NCBI GenBank assembly: GCA_003564655.1
Contig: PXES01000391.1
Coordinates: forward strand, 1 to 17,086
Source: Paracoccaceae bacterium
Lineage (GTDB): Bacteria; Pseudomonadota; Alphaproteobacteria; Rhodobacterales; Rhodobacteraceae
Reading direction: 5' to 3'
DNA: 17,086 nt
Positions 1-8,700 of this stretch are shown in pieces (position 1 is the stretch's first letter; each line of letters begins with the position of its first letter). The position numbers and the translations under genes are program-made. The notes below the pieces were generated by a model. The model was not told where the DNA came from. It saw only the letters and a list, made by a program, of their open reading frames with translations, and did not search any database.

Positions 1-3000
1 CCCGGCGGGGGCGCGCAATATGCGGGCATGGCGCGCGATCTGTACGAGACCGAGCCGGTCTTTGCCGACTGGATGGATCGCGGGCTTGCCGCGCTGCAAC
101 CGAAGCTCGACTATGACCTGCGCGCGCTGTGGCTGCCCGAAGCCGGGCAGGAGGACGCGGCGCACGCGGCCCTGACCCGACCTTCGGCGCAACTGCCGCT
201 GATCATGATCACCGAATATGCGCTGGCGCAGATGTTCATGGGCTGGGGGGTCAGCCCGTCAGTGCTGGTGGGCCATTCGATGGGCGAGAACACCGCCGCC
301 TGTCTCGCGGGCGTCCTGTCGTTCGAGGATTGCATCGGGCTGGTACATCTGCGCGGGCAGTTGTTCGACACGGTGCCTGCGGGCGGGATGCTGTCGGTGC
401 CGCTGTCGCTGGACGCGCTGAAACCCTACCTGGAGGACGACCACGACATCGCCGCGCTGAATGCGCCCGAACTCACCGCCGTTTCCGGCCCGCAAGCCGC
501 GCTCGACCGGTTGGAGGCCGCGCTGCGCACCGATGACATCGCACCCCAGCGCATCGCCATCGACATCGCGGCGCATAGCCGGATGCTGGAGCCGATCCTG
601 GCCGAGTTTCGCGCCTATCTGGCCGCCATCCCGCTTCGCGCGCCGCAGATCCCCGTCATCTCGAACCGCACTGGTGCGGAACTGACGGCAGAACAGGCCA
701 CCGACCCCGATTACTGGGTGGAGCACCTGCGTCACACGGTCCGATTCGCCGATTGTCTGAGCACCCTCGCCACCCGGCCCGCGCGAATCTACCTCGAGAT
801 GGGGCCGGGCAAGGCGTTGTCCTCGCTCGCGCGGATGCATGGCGCCGTGCCGGGCCAGCAGGTGCTTGCCGCCCTGCGCCACCCCGAGGAGGTGATTGCC
901 GATGACCTCTATAATCTGGGCGTATTGGGCCGCATCTGGGCACTGGGCGGCAGTTTCGATTGGGGCCAGATCTGGGGCGAGGCACGGCGCCGCCGCGTCA
1001 GCCTGCCGACCTACCCGTTCCAGCGGTCGCGGTTCTTCATCGAGCCGGGCTCACCCGCGCAGGACGACGCCCCGGCGCTGACCCGCCTGCCCCAGATCAC
1101 CGACTGGGGCACGCGGCTCGCGTGGAAACCCGCCTATGCGGATTGCGAGATCGACGTGACCCGGGATCTGGCGCAGATGGATGAGACCTGGCTCATCTTC
1201 GCCGATGAGGGCGGGGTCGCCGCCCCTGTCATCGCAGCGCTGCGGCAAGCAGGCGCGCGGGTGATCGAGGTGCGCGCGGGCGATACCTATGCGCGCAAGT
1301 CCGACACACTCTTCACCCTTGCCCCCGAGCATGGGCGCGAGGCATTCGCCCGGCTGCTTGCCGATCTGATCGCGGCGGGCATCGCGCCCACCCGCATCGC
1401 GCATTTCTGGCTTGTGACCGACCGCGAGCGTTTCCGCCCAGGCTCGAGCTTTGCGCATCGCAACCTCGAGCAGGGCTTTTATGCGCTGATGTTCCTCGCT
1501 CAGGCGATGCTGAGCGAGAGCCTGCCCCAACCCGTGCACCTGACCATCGTCACCAATGGCGCGCAGGCGCTGGATGCCGAGGCCCTGCAGCACCCCGAAA
1601 AGGCGATGATCGCAGGCCCCGCCCGCGTCGCCCCGCGCGAGATTGCGGGGCTGACCTGCGCGACGCTCGATATCGAGCCCGGCACCCCCGGCCTGACCAA
1701 GGCGCTTTTGGAAGAGCTTTGCGCCACGCCCGCCAACGGCACCGCGCTGATCCGTGAAGGCCGACGCTACGCGCAGACCCTGCGCCCTGCCCCGCTGCCC
1801 GACGCCCTGCCCGATCTGCCCGAGGGCGCGCATTGGATCATCACCGGCGGCTTCGGCGGCATGGGGCTAAGCCTGGCCGAGGCGCTGATCACCCGGTCGC
1901 GCGCGCGGGTCACGCTGGTCGCGCGCACGCCCCTGCCCCCGCCCGAGGAGCGCGAGGGCTGGGTCGCCCGACACGGCCCGCTCGACCCAACGTCGCGGCG
2001 CATCCTCGCGCTCGCGCGGCTTGAAGGGCTGGGCGGGCAGGTGCATGTCGCCTCTGCCGATGTGTGCAATATCGACGAGGTGCGCGCGGCGCTCGACGGG
2101 GCGCAGGCCGCGTTCGGCGCGCCTTACGGGCTGATCCACGCTGCAGGCGCGATCAATGACGCGCCGCTGCTGGCGAAATCCACTGGCGATGTCGAAGAAG
2201 TGGTTGCGCCCAAATTGCACGGGCTGCAGGTGCTCGACGCGGCTTTGCCCGATGGCACGGTGGAGGTGATGGTGCTCTGCGCCTCGACCTCGACCGTCAC
2301 CGCGCCCGTCGGGCAGATCGACTATGTCGCGGCGAATGAATACCTCAACGCCTTTGCCCGATCGCGCCGGGGGGCCAGGACGCGGGTGCTGGCGCTGAAC
2401 TGGGGCATCTGGGCCGAAACCGGCATGGCCGCCGAGGCGATGGCCAAGCGGCTGGGCACCCCGCCCGAGGCCCCGGCCCTGCCCTGCAACCAGCCCTTCT
2501 ACGACACGATGGGATTTGATGCGCAGGGCAACCGCCGCCTGACCGCAGAGCTTCGCAGCACGGACTGGGTGGTGGACGAACACCGCACCCGCGACGGCAC
2601 CGCGATCCTGCCGGGCACGGCCTATCTCGACCTGGCCGCGCAAGCGCTGCGCGCACAGGCCGAGGTCGGCCCCTTCCCCCTTCGCGACCTCTATTTCTTC
2701 CGCGCCGTGTCCGTCCCAGAGGGGGGCGCCCGCGGACTGCGTGCAACGCTGAGTCGGACCGGCACAGGCTATGACTTCACCCTGCGCAGTGATGTGACGC
2801 AGGCGGGGCAACGGGGCCATGTTCTGAACGCGCAGGCGCAGGTCGAACTGACCCGCAGCCCGGCACCGGCGCCGATTGACCTTGACGCCATTGCCGCGCG
2901 CTGCGGCGATGTGACCGAAGGCGACGACCTTGCCTCGCCGCAAGAGGCGCATATGGCCTTCGGCGCGCGCTGGCGCGTCCTGCGCCGCATGGCACTGGGC

Positions 3001-4731
3001 GCAGGCGAGGGGTTGGCAGAACTTGCCCTTCCGCACCACGCCCGGCGCGATCTGGAGGCAGGCCATATCCTGCACCCGGCGCTCATGGACATCGCAACCG
3101 GCTGGGCGATGGCGCTGATCCCGGGCTATCGCGGGGCGCATCTGTGGGTGCCGGTCTCTTACGATGCGATCACGGTTTGGCACGATCTTCCGGCGCAAAT
3201 CATCAGCCACGCGCAGCTGCGCCCCGAGGCCGAGCCTGGCTTTGCGAGCTTCGACGTCACGCTTGCCGCGCCCGACGGCACTGTTGTCGCCGAAATCACA
3301 AGCTTCACGATAAAACGGCTGACGGGCGACAGCCTGACCGAAGCCGCGCCGATCCGCGCTGCCGAGATCGAGCGCGACGACACCGCGCAGTCCTCCCCCC
3401 TCTCGCCCGCCGAGGAACGGCTGCGCGACATGCTGGCGCTGGGGATCACCCCGCCCGAGGGGGGCGAGGCTTTCCTGCGCGCATTGGGGGGCCGGGACAA
3501 CCCGCTGATCGTCTCGTCCATCGCGCCTCAGGCACTGCTCGACCAGGTCGACGCCGAGGGGGCACGCAAGAGCAACGCGACCAGCTTCGCGCGGCCCGAT
3601 CTGGGCACCGACTACATCGCGCCGCGCAACGATATCGAGCGCACGCTGACCGGCTTCTGGCAGGACTTGCTGGGGATCGAACAGATCGGCGTCGAGGATA
3701 ATTTCTTCGACCTGGGCGGCCATTCGCTGATCGCGGTGCGGCTGTTTGCACAGGTAAAGAAGACCTATGGCATCGACTTCCCGATCTCGGTGCTGTTCGA
3801 GGCGCCGACCATCGCCGCCTGCGCCGCCATGCTGGCCGAACAGATAGATGAGAGCCCGGAGGATGAGGCAAGCGTCACCGATATTCGCCCGCGCCGCCGC
3901 TTCACCCATCTGGTCGCGATGCATGAGGGCGAAGGTGGGGGGAAACCCCCCTTTTTCCTTGTCGCGGGCATGTTCGGCAATGTCCTGAACCTGCGCCATC
4001 TTGCGATGCTGCTGGGCCGCGACCGGCCGTTCTACGGGCTGCAGGCGCGCGGGCTCTTCGGGGGCGAGGCCCCGCATGACTGCATCGCGGACGCGGCGCG
4101 CGATTACATCACCGAGTTGCGGCAGGTCCAGCCCAAGGGCCCTTACGCGCTGGGTGGCTTCTCGGGCGGCGGGATCACGGCCTATGAGATGGCACGCCAG
4201 CTTGAAGAGGCGGGCGAGCAGGTCGAGATCGTGGTGCTGCTCGACACCCCGCTGCCGGTGCGGCCGGACGTGACGCGCGCGGACAAGCTGCTGATCAAGA
4301 TGGCGGAGTTCCGGCGCAAGGGGCCGGGCTATGCGCTGGAATGGTGGCGCGCGCGCCGTGACTGGGCAGATCAGCAGGCACAGGGGCCGGTCGCGGACAG
4401 CACCGACGCCTTCCACAATGCCGCGATCGAGGCTGCGTTCCGCCGCGCCGTGGCCGCCTATGAGGTGCAGCCATGGGACGGCAATCTGGTGCTGTTCCGC
4501 CCACCGCTCGACCGGTACTGGAAGGTCACGGGCGGGCGCTGGGTCAGCCGTCACCGCGAATTCGTCACCCCCGACAATGACTGGACGCGCTTCGCCCCGA
4601 ATCTGCGCGTCTTCGAGGTGCCGGGCGATCACGACTCGATGGTGCTGGAACCCAATGTCCGCGTTCTCGCCGCGCGTTTGCAGAAGCTGCTGGACGCGCA
4701 TCACCCCCTCGCGCGGAAGGCTGCCGAATGA
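1..4731 (+). CDS. Type I polyketide synthase, C-terminal part: AT-KR(DH inserted)-ACP-TE (5' end outside window)
   Basis: The frame is open to the left edge and the first codons read PGGGAQYAGM, the usual start of an acyltransferase domain, so the N-terminus (expected KS) is missing. Residues counted from base 1. AT about 1-340: GHSMGE (Ser93), Arg118 for a dicarboxylic substrate, IAAHS with His192, which favours malonyl-CoA. KR: structural half about 360-600, NADPH motif TGGFGGMG 615-622, Ser762/764, Tyr775, Asn779, LNWG near 800. DH about 821-1120: His861, Asp1030. A typical KR C-terminal segment (LGITPPEGGEAFLRAL) appears only after the DH, about 1134-1185, so the DH is nested in the KR. 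ACP about 1200-1275: DLGGHSL, Ser1242. Thioesterase about 1300-1570: GFSGGG (Ser1388), Asp1415, His1544. There is no ER, so the expected product unit is an enoyl or, if the DH is weak, a beta-hydroxyacyl group, released by the TE. The stop overlaps the next start (ATGA). Domain calls are firm; the AT substrate is less sure. Confidence 0.96.
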   Translation, partial: PGGGAQYAGMARDLYETEPVFADWMDRGLAALQPKLDYDLRALWLPEAGQEDAAHAALTRPSAQLPLIMITEYALAQMFMGWGVSPSVLVGHSMGENTAACLAGVLSFEDCIGLVHLRGQLFDTVPAGGMLSVPLSLDALKPYLEDDHDIAALNAPELTAVSGPQAALDRLEAALRTDDIAPQRIAIDIAAHSRMLEPILAEFRAYLAAIPLRAPQIPVISNRTGAELTAEQATDPDYWVEHLRHTVRFADCLSTLATRPARIYLEMGPGKALSSLARMHGAVPGQQVLAALRHPEEVIADDLYNLGVLGRIWALGGSFDWGQIWGEARRRRVSLPTYPFQRSRFFIEPGSPAQDDAPALTRLPQITDWGTRLAWKPAYADCEIDVTRDLAQMDETWLIFADEGGVAAPVIAALRQAGARVIEVRAGDTYARKSDTLFTLAPEHGREAFARLLADLIAAGIAPTRIAHFWLVTDRERFRPGSSFAHRNLEQGFYALMFLAQAMLSESLPQPVHLTIVTNGAQALDAEALQHPEKAMIAGPARVAPREIAGLTCATLDIEPGTPGLTKALLEELCATPANGTALIREGRRYAQTLRPAPLPDALPDLPEGAHWIITGGFGGMGLSLAEALITRSRARVTLVARTPLPPPEEREGWVARHGPLDPTSRRILALARLEGLGGQVHVASADVCNIDEVRAALDGAQAAFGAPYGLIHAAGAINDAPLLAKSTGDVEEVVAPKLHGLQVLDAALPDGTVEVMVLCASTSTVTAPVGQIDYVAANEYLNAFARSRRGARTRVLALNWGIWAETGMAAEAMAKRLGTPPEAPALPCNQPFYDTMGFDAQGNRRLTAELRSTDWVVDEHRTRDGTAILPGTAYLDLAAQALRAQAEVGPFPLRDLYFFRAVSVPEGGARGLRATLSRTGTGYDFTLRSDVTQAGQRGHVLNAQAQVELTRSPAPAPIDLDAIAARCGDVTEGDDLASPQEAHMAFGARWRVLRRMALGAGEGLAELALPHHARRDLEAGHILHPALMDIATGWAMALIPGYRGAHLWVPVSYDAITVWHDLPAQIISHAQLRPEAEPGFASFDVTLAAPDGTVVAEITSFTIKRLTGDSLTEAAPIRAAEIERDDTAQSSPLSPAEERLRDMLALGITPPEGGEAFLRALGGRDNPLIVSSIAPQALLDQVDAEGARKSNATSFARPDLGTDYIAPRNDIERTLTGFWQDLLGIEQIGVEDNFFDLGGHSLIAVRLFAQVKKTYGIDFPISVLFEAPTIAACAAMLAEQIDESPEDEASVTDIRPRRRFTHLVAMHEGEGGGKPPFFLVAGMFGNVLNLRHLAMLLGRDRPFYGLQARGLFGGEAPHDCIADAARDYITELRQVQPKGPYALGGFSGGGITAYEMARQLEEAGEQVEIVVLLDTPLPVRPDVTRADKLLIKMAEFRRKGPGYALEWWRARRDWADQQAQGPVADSTDAFHNAAIEAAFRRAVAAYEVQPWDGNLVLFRPPLDRYWKVTGGRWVSRHREFVTPDNDWTRFAPNLRVFEVPGDHDSMVLEPNVRVLAARLQKLLDAHHPLARKAAE
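3937..3956 (+). other. Terminator-like G6-A3-C6-T5 element inside the PKS gene
   Basis: Six G (3937-3942), AAA loop, six C (3946-3951), then five T (3952-3956), all in frame and coding for GGKPPFF at the ACP-thioesterase junction. It has the form of a factor-independent terminator on the + strand. It could also be chance. The codons AAA and TTT are not the ones these GC-rich genes usually choose, which makes it stand out. There is no evidence here that it works. Confidence 0.45.
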
Positions 4732-5720
4732 CCGCGACTGTCCTGACCGTCATCGTGAACTACCGCACTGCGGCGATGACCTTGCGCGCCGCCCGCGCGG
4801 CCGCGGAAGCGATGGAGGGGGTCTCAGGCGCGGTCACCGTTGTCGACAATGACAGCGGCGACGGCTCTTACGAGGTGCTGGTCGCGGGCTGCGCCGACCT
4901 GCCGCGCGTGCGCGTCCTGCAATCGGGGCATAATGGCGGCTTTGGCGCGGGCAACAATCACGCCATTCGCGCGGGGCTGCCGGACGGCACGCGCCCGGAT
5001 TTCGTCTATCTGCTCAACTCGGACGCCTTCCCCGACCGCGACACCATCGCCCGGCTGCGCGATCAGATTCTCGCACAGCCGCAGGTGGGCTTTGCCGGCA
5101 GCCATGTGCGGGGCGAGGACGGGGAGACGCATGTCACCGCCTTCCGCTTCCCCTCGCTGTGGTCGGAGTTCGAATCCACGGCGCGCGCTGGACCGATCAC
5201 AAGACTGCTGCGCCGACATGTCGTCGCCATGGGGCCGCTTCGGGTCACCCAGGCCGTCGACTGGTGCTCGGGCGCCAGCCTGATGCTGCGCATGGACGCG
5301 CTCGACGCCGTGGGCCTGTTCGACGAGAGTTTCTTTCTGTATTTCGAGGAAACCGACATCTGTCACCGCATTCAGGCTGCGGGCTGGACCGGCCTGTTCT
5401 GCGCCGAGACAAGCGTGGTGCATCTGGGCTCGGTCTCGACCGGAATGAAGCACTGGGCCCGTGTTCCCGGCTACTGGTTCGATTCGCGCGCGCGGTATTT
5501 CCGCAAGCGCGGCGGGCGGCTCTATCTGGTTTCCGCGACGCTGTTCAAGCTGGCGGGTGCAGGGTTGTTCAGGCTGCGCCACATGATCGACCGCAAGGAC
5601 GCGCGCGTCGCGCCATATTTTTTCCGCGATCTCGTGACACACACCTGGAAGCAGATGGCGCGCGGTAACGTGCGCACTGCCGAGAACGGCATGTCCGACC
5701 ATGCAGGAGACCGCGCATGA
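4728..5720 (+). CDS. Glycosyltransferase family 2, WbbL/rhamnosyltransferase-like
   Basis: A 330-residue protein with the GT-A layout of GT2 enzymes of the WbbL type, which transfer a sugar (often rhamnose) from a nucleotide sugar to a lipid-linked or glycan acceptor. Visible motifs: VIVNYR (8-13), VVDNDSGDGS (38-47) for nucleotide binding, NGGFGAGNN (69-77), NSDAFP with Asp99 as the DxD-like metal site, DWCSGA (178-183) and FDESFFLYFEETD (198-210) with the acidic catalytic region, and HLGS (232-235). There is no signal peptide or clear membrane helix, so it is cytosolic or peripheral. The start overlaps the PKS stop by 4 bp and has a GGAAGG ribosome site at 4715-4720. Its own stop overlaps the NRPS start, so it is made together with both. 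Donor and acceptor cannot be read from the sequence. A GT2 rather than a GT1 enzyme hints at a membrane or glycolipid-like acceptor, which is an inference. Confidence 0.92.
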   Translation: MTATVLTVIVNYRTAAMTLRAARAAAEAMEGVSGAVTVVDNDSGDGSYEVLVAGCADLPRVRVLQSGHNGGFGAGNNHAIRAGLPDGTRPDFVYLLNSDAFPDRDTIARLRDQILAQPQVGFAGSHVRGEDGETHVTAFRFPSLWSEFESTARAGPITRLLRRHVVAMGPLRVTQAVDWCSGASLMLRMDALDAVGLFDESFFLYFEETDICHRIQAAGWTGLFCAETSVVHLGSVSTGMKHWARVPGYWFDSRARYFRKRGGRLYLVSATLFKLAGAGLFRLRHMIDRKDARVAPYFFRDLVTHTWKQMARGNVRTAENGMSDHAGDRA

Positions 5721-8700
5721 GCGCCTATTCGACCCTCTTGATCGGGGACGAGGCCCTGATGGCCGAATGCGGCGCGCAGCTTCTGGCGCGCGGGCATCCG
5801 GTGGTTGCCGTGGTAACGGACAATCCGCGCATGATCGACTGGGCAGAGGCGCATGGCCTGCGCGTGGTGGCGCCCGGCGCGGGGCTCGCCGCCCGGCTGG
5901 AGGGGCTGCGCTTCGACTGGCTACTGAACATCGCCGGGTTGCGCCTGTTGCAACCCGAGTTGCTGGCCCTGCCCACGCGCGGGGCCGTGAATTTCCACGA
6001 TGGACCGCTGCCACATCATGCCGGGCTGCACGCACCTGTCCGGGCACTGCTGGAGGGCGAGACCCGCCACGGCATCACCTGGCATCTGATGGATGAAGGG
6101 GTAAATAGCGGCGATATCCTGCTGCAGCGCGCCTATGACATCACCCCCGAGGATACGGCGCTGACCCTCAACGCCAAGAGCTTCGAGGCGGGTGTCGACT
6201 CCTTTGGCCTTTTGCTTGACATGCTGGGCAACGAACCGTTGCAGTCGCGTCCGCAAACGCCTGCCGCGCGCCGCCCGTTCCGGCGCGATGACCGCCCCGC
6301 CCATGCCGGGCATATCGACCCCGCGCGCCCCGCATCCGACGGCGCGCGGCTGGTGCGGGCACTGACCTTTGGTCCCTACTGGAACCCGCTGACCACGCCC
6401 AAGCTGATGCTTGGCGAACAGGTCATCGTCGTGGGTGCGGCACATGTAGTGGAAAAGAGCGGCCCGGCGGGACGCGTGCTGGCCGTCGATGCAGAGAGCG
6501 TCACCCTCGCCTGTGCAGAGGGGGCGCTAGTCTGCACCGGGCTGTTGTGCCAGCAGGGCCTGCCGGTGGCCCCTGACACGCTGGTCCGGGCAGGCGAGAC
6601 TGTCACCCTGCCAGATGCCGCCTGCTTGGGCGCGCTGCTAGCCCTCGCGCAAGGTGAGAACGGCTGGCGCGATGCGCTGCGCGCAATGCAACCATCAAGC
6701 TGGCAAGGCGGGCGGGCGGAAAGCGCGGTCGCGCTGGAGTTTGCAGATACCGGACCTGCGGACCGCATCCTTGCCGTCGCACAGGCCATCGCCCCTCGCA
6801 TGGGCCTGCGGAAATTCGCCATGGCCTATCAGAACGCAACCATCGCAGCGCATCACCGCGCAGCGCCCGCGCATGTCGCCGAATGGGTGCCCCTGCAGGT
6901 CGATCTGGACGCGCCCGAACCGCACGCCGCGATCACCGCGCAGCTTGACCGGGCCGGGCGCATCCCCGGCTTTGCGCGCGAGCTTGCCGCACGCGACCCG
7001 CGCCTCGGGCCTGTCACACCGCCGCCAGTGGCCATTTGCGACGGGGCCGAGGCATCGGAGGCCGCACTGGTGCTCGACCTTGCGGCGGGCTGCCTGCGCT
7101 ACGACCCCGGCACCCTGGCCGATGCCGACGCCCTGGCCGCGCAGATAGCAGCAGCGACGCAGCAGGACACACCCCTGCCCGCCCCCGCGCCCATCGACAC
7201 AGCGACACCCTACACCCGCCAGTGCATCCACCACGCCTTCGCGGCGCAGGTCCGCCGCACCCCAGACGCCATTGCGCTGAGCCATGAGGCGCAGAGCCTC
7301 AGCTATGCCGAGTTGAACGCCCGCGCCAACCGTGTGGCGCATCTGCTGATCAGCCTCGGGATAACGCCCGACACGCCGGTTGCGCTGTGCACCCGACGCG
7401 GGCCGAACATGCTGATCGGCGCGCTGGGCATCCTCAAGGCCGGGGGCGCCTATGTTCCGATGGACCCCGCCTATCCCGAGGCGCGGCTGGCGCATTTCCT
7501 GACCGACTCCGGCGCGCCGGTTCTGGTGACGGAAACCGGGTTGACCGACAGCCTGCCTGCGGAGCGCGCCCAGCGCGTTCTGCTCGACACCGATGCGCGG
7601 CTCGGCGCGCAGCCCGGGACCGACCCCGAGACGCAGGTCACACCCGACCATCTGGCCTATCTGATCTACACTTCGGGCTCGACCGGCCTGCCCAAGGGCG
7701 TGATGGTCGAGCATGGCAATGTCGCCAATTTCTTCGCCGGGATGGATGCGCATATCCGTCATGACCCGCCCGGCGTGTGGCTGGCGGTGACGTCGCTGAG
7801 CTTCGACATCTCGGTCCTGGAGCTGTTCTGGACCCTCGCGCGCGGCTTCAAGGTGGTGCTGATGGGCGATGCAGAACGCGCGCCGATCGCCAATGCCCCC
7901 ATCCGGCGGTCCGAGACGGGCATGGAGTTCAGCCTCATGTATTGGGGCAATGACGACGGCGCCGGGCCGCAGAAATACCGCTTGCTGCTGGAGGGCGCGA
8001 AATTCGCCGACAGCCATGGCTTCTGCGCTGTCTGGACGCCCGAGCGGCACTTTCACGCCTTTGGCGGGCCGTTCCCCAACCCCGCCGTCTCGGGCGCGGC
8101 GGTGGCCGCTGTCACGCGCAACATCGCGGTGCGCGCGGGCTCTTGCGTGGTGCCGCTGCACCATCCCATCCGCATCGCCGAGGAATGGGCGGTGATCGAC
8201 AACCTGACGGGCGGGCGCACCGGCATCGGCATCGCCTCTGGCTGGCATCCGGTCGATTTCATCCTGCGCCCCGAGAATCGTCCGCCGAACAACAAGGCGG
8301 CCATGTTCGATACACTCGACACGGTGCGCCGCCTGTGGCGCGGCGAGGTGGTCGAGTTCGACAAGGGCGACGGGATGGTGCCCGTCCAGACCCTGCCACG
8401 CCCGGTGTCGAAGGAGTTGAACATCTGGCTGACCACCGCCGGCAACCCCGAGACATGGCGCGAGGCGGGGCGACTGGGCGCGCATGTGCTGACGCATCTC
8501 TTGGGCCAGTCGATTACCGAGGTGGGCGAGAAGATCGCCATCTACCACGACGCCCTGCGCGGCGCGGGCCATGATCCGGCGGATTTCACTGTCACGCTGA
8601 TGCTGCACAGCTTCGTGGCCCGCGACCGCGATCATGCCCGCGAGGGCGCGCGCGGCCCGATGAAATCCTACCTGAAGGCCGCCGCCGCGCTGGTCAAGCA

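Noticed and set aside
1867..4704. A 945-codon open frame on the - strand inside the PKS gene
   Set aside because: It is antisense to clear PKS domains, has no recognisable motifs and a composition expected from the codon bias of the opposite strand.
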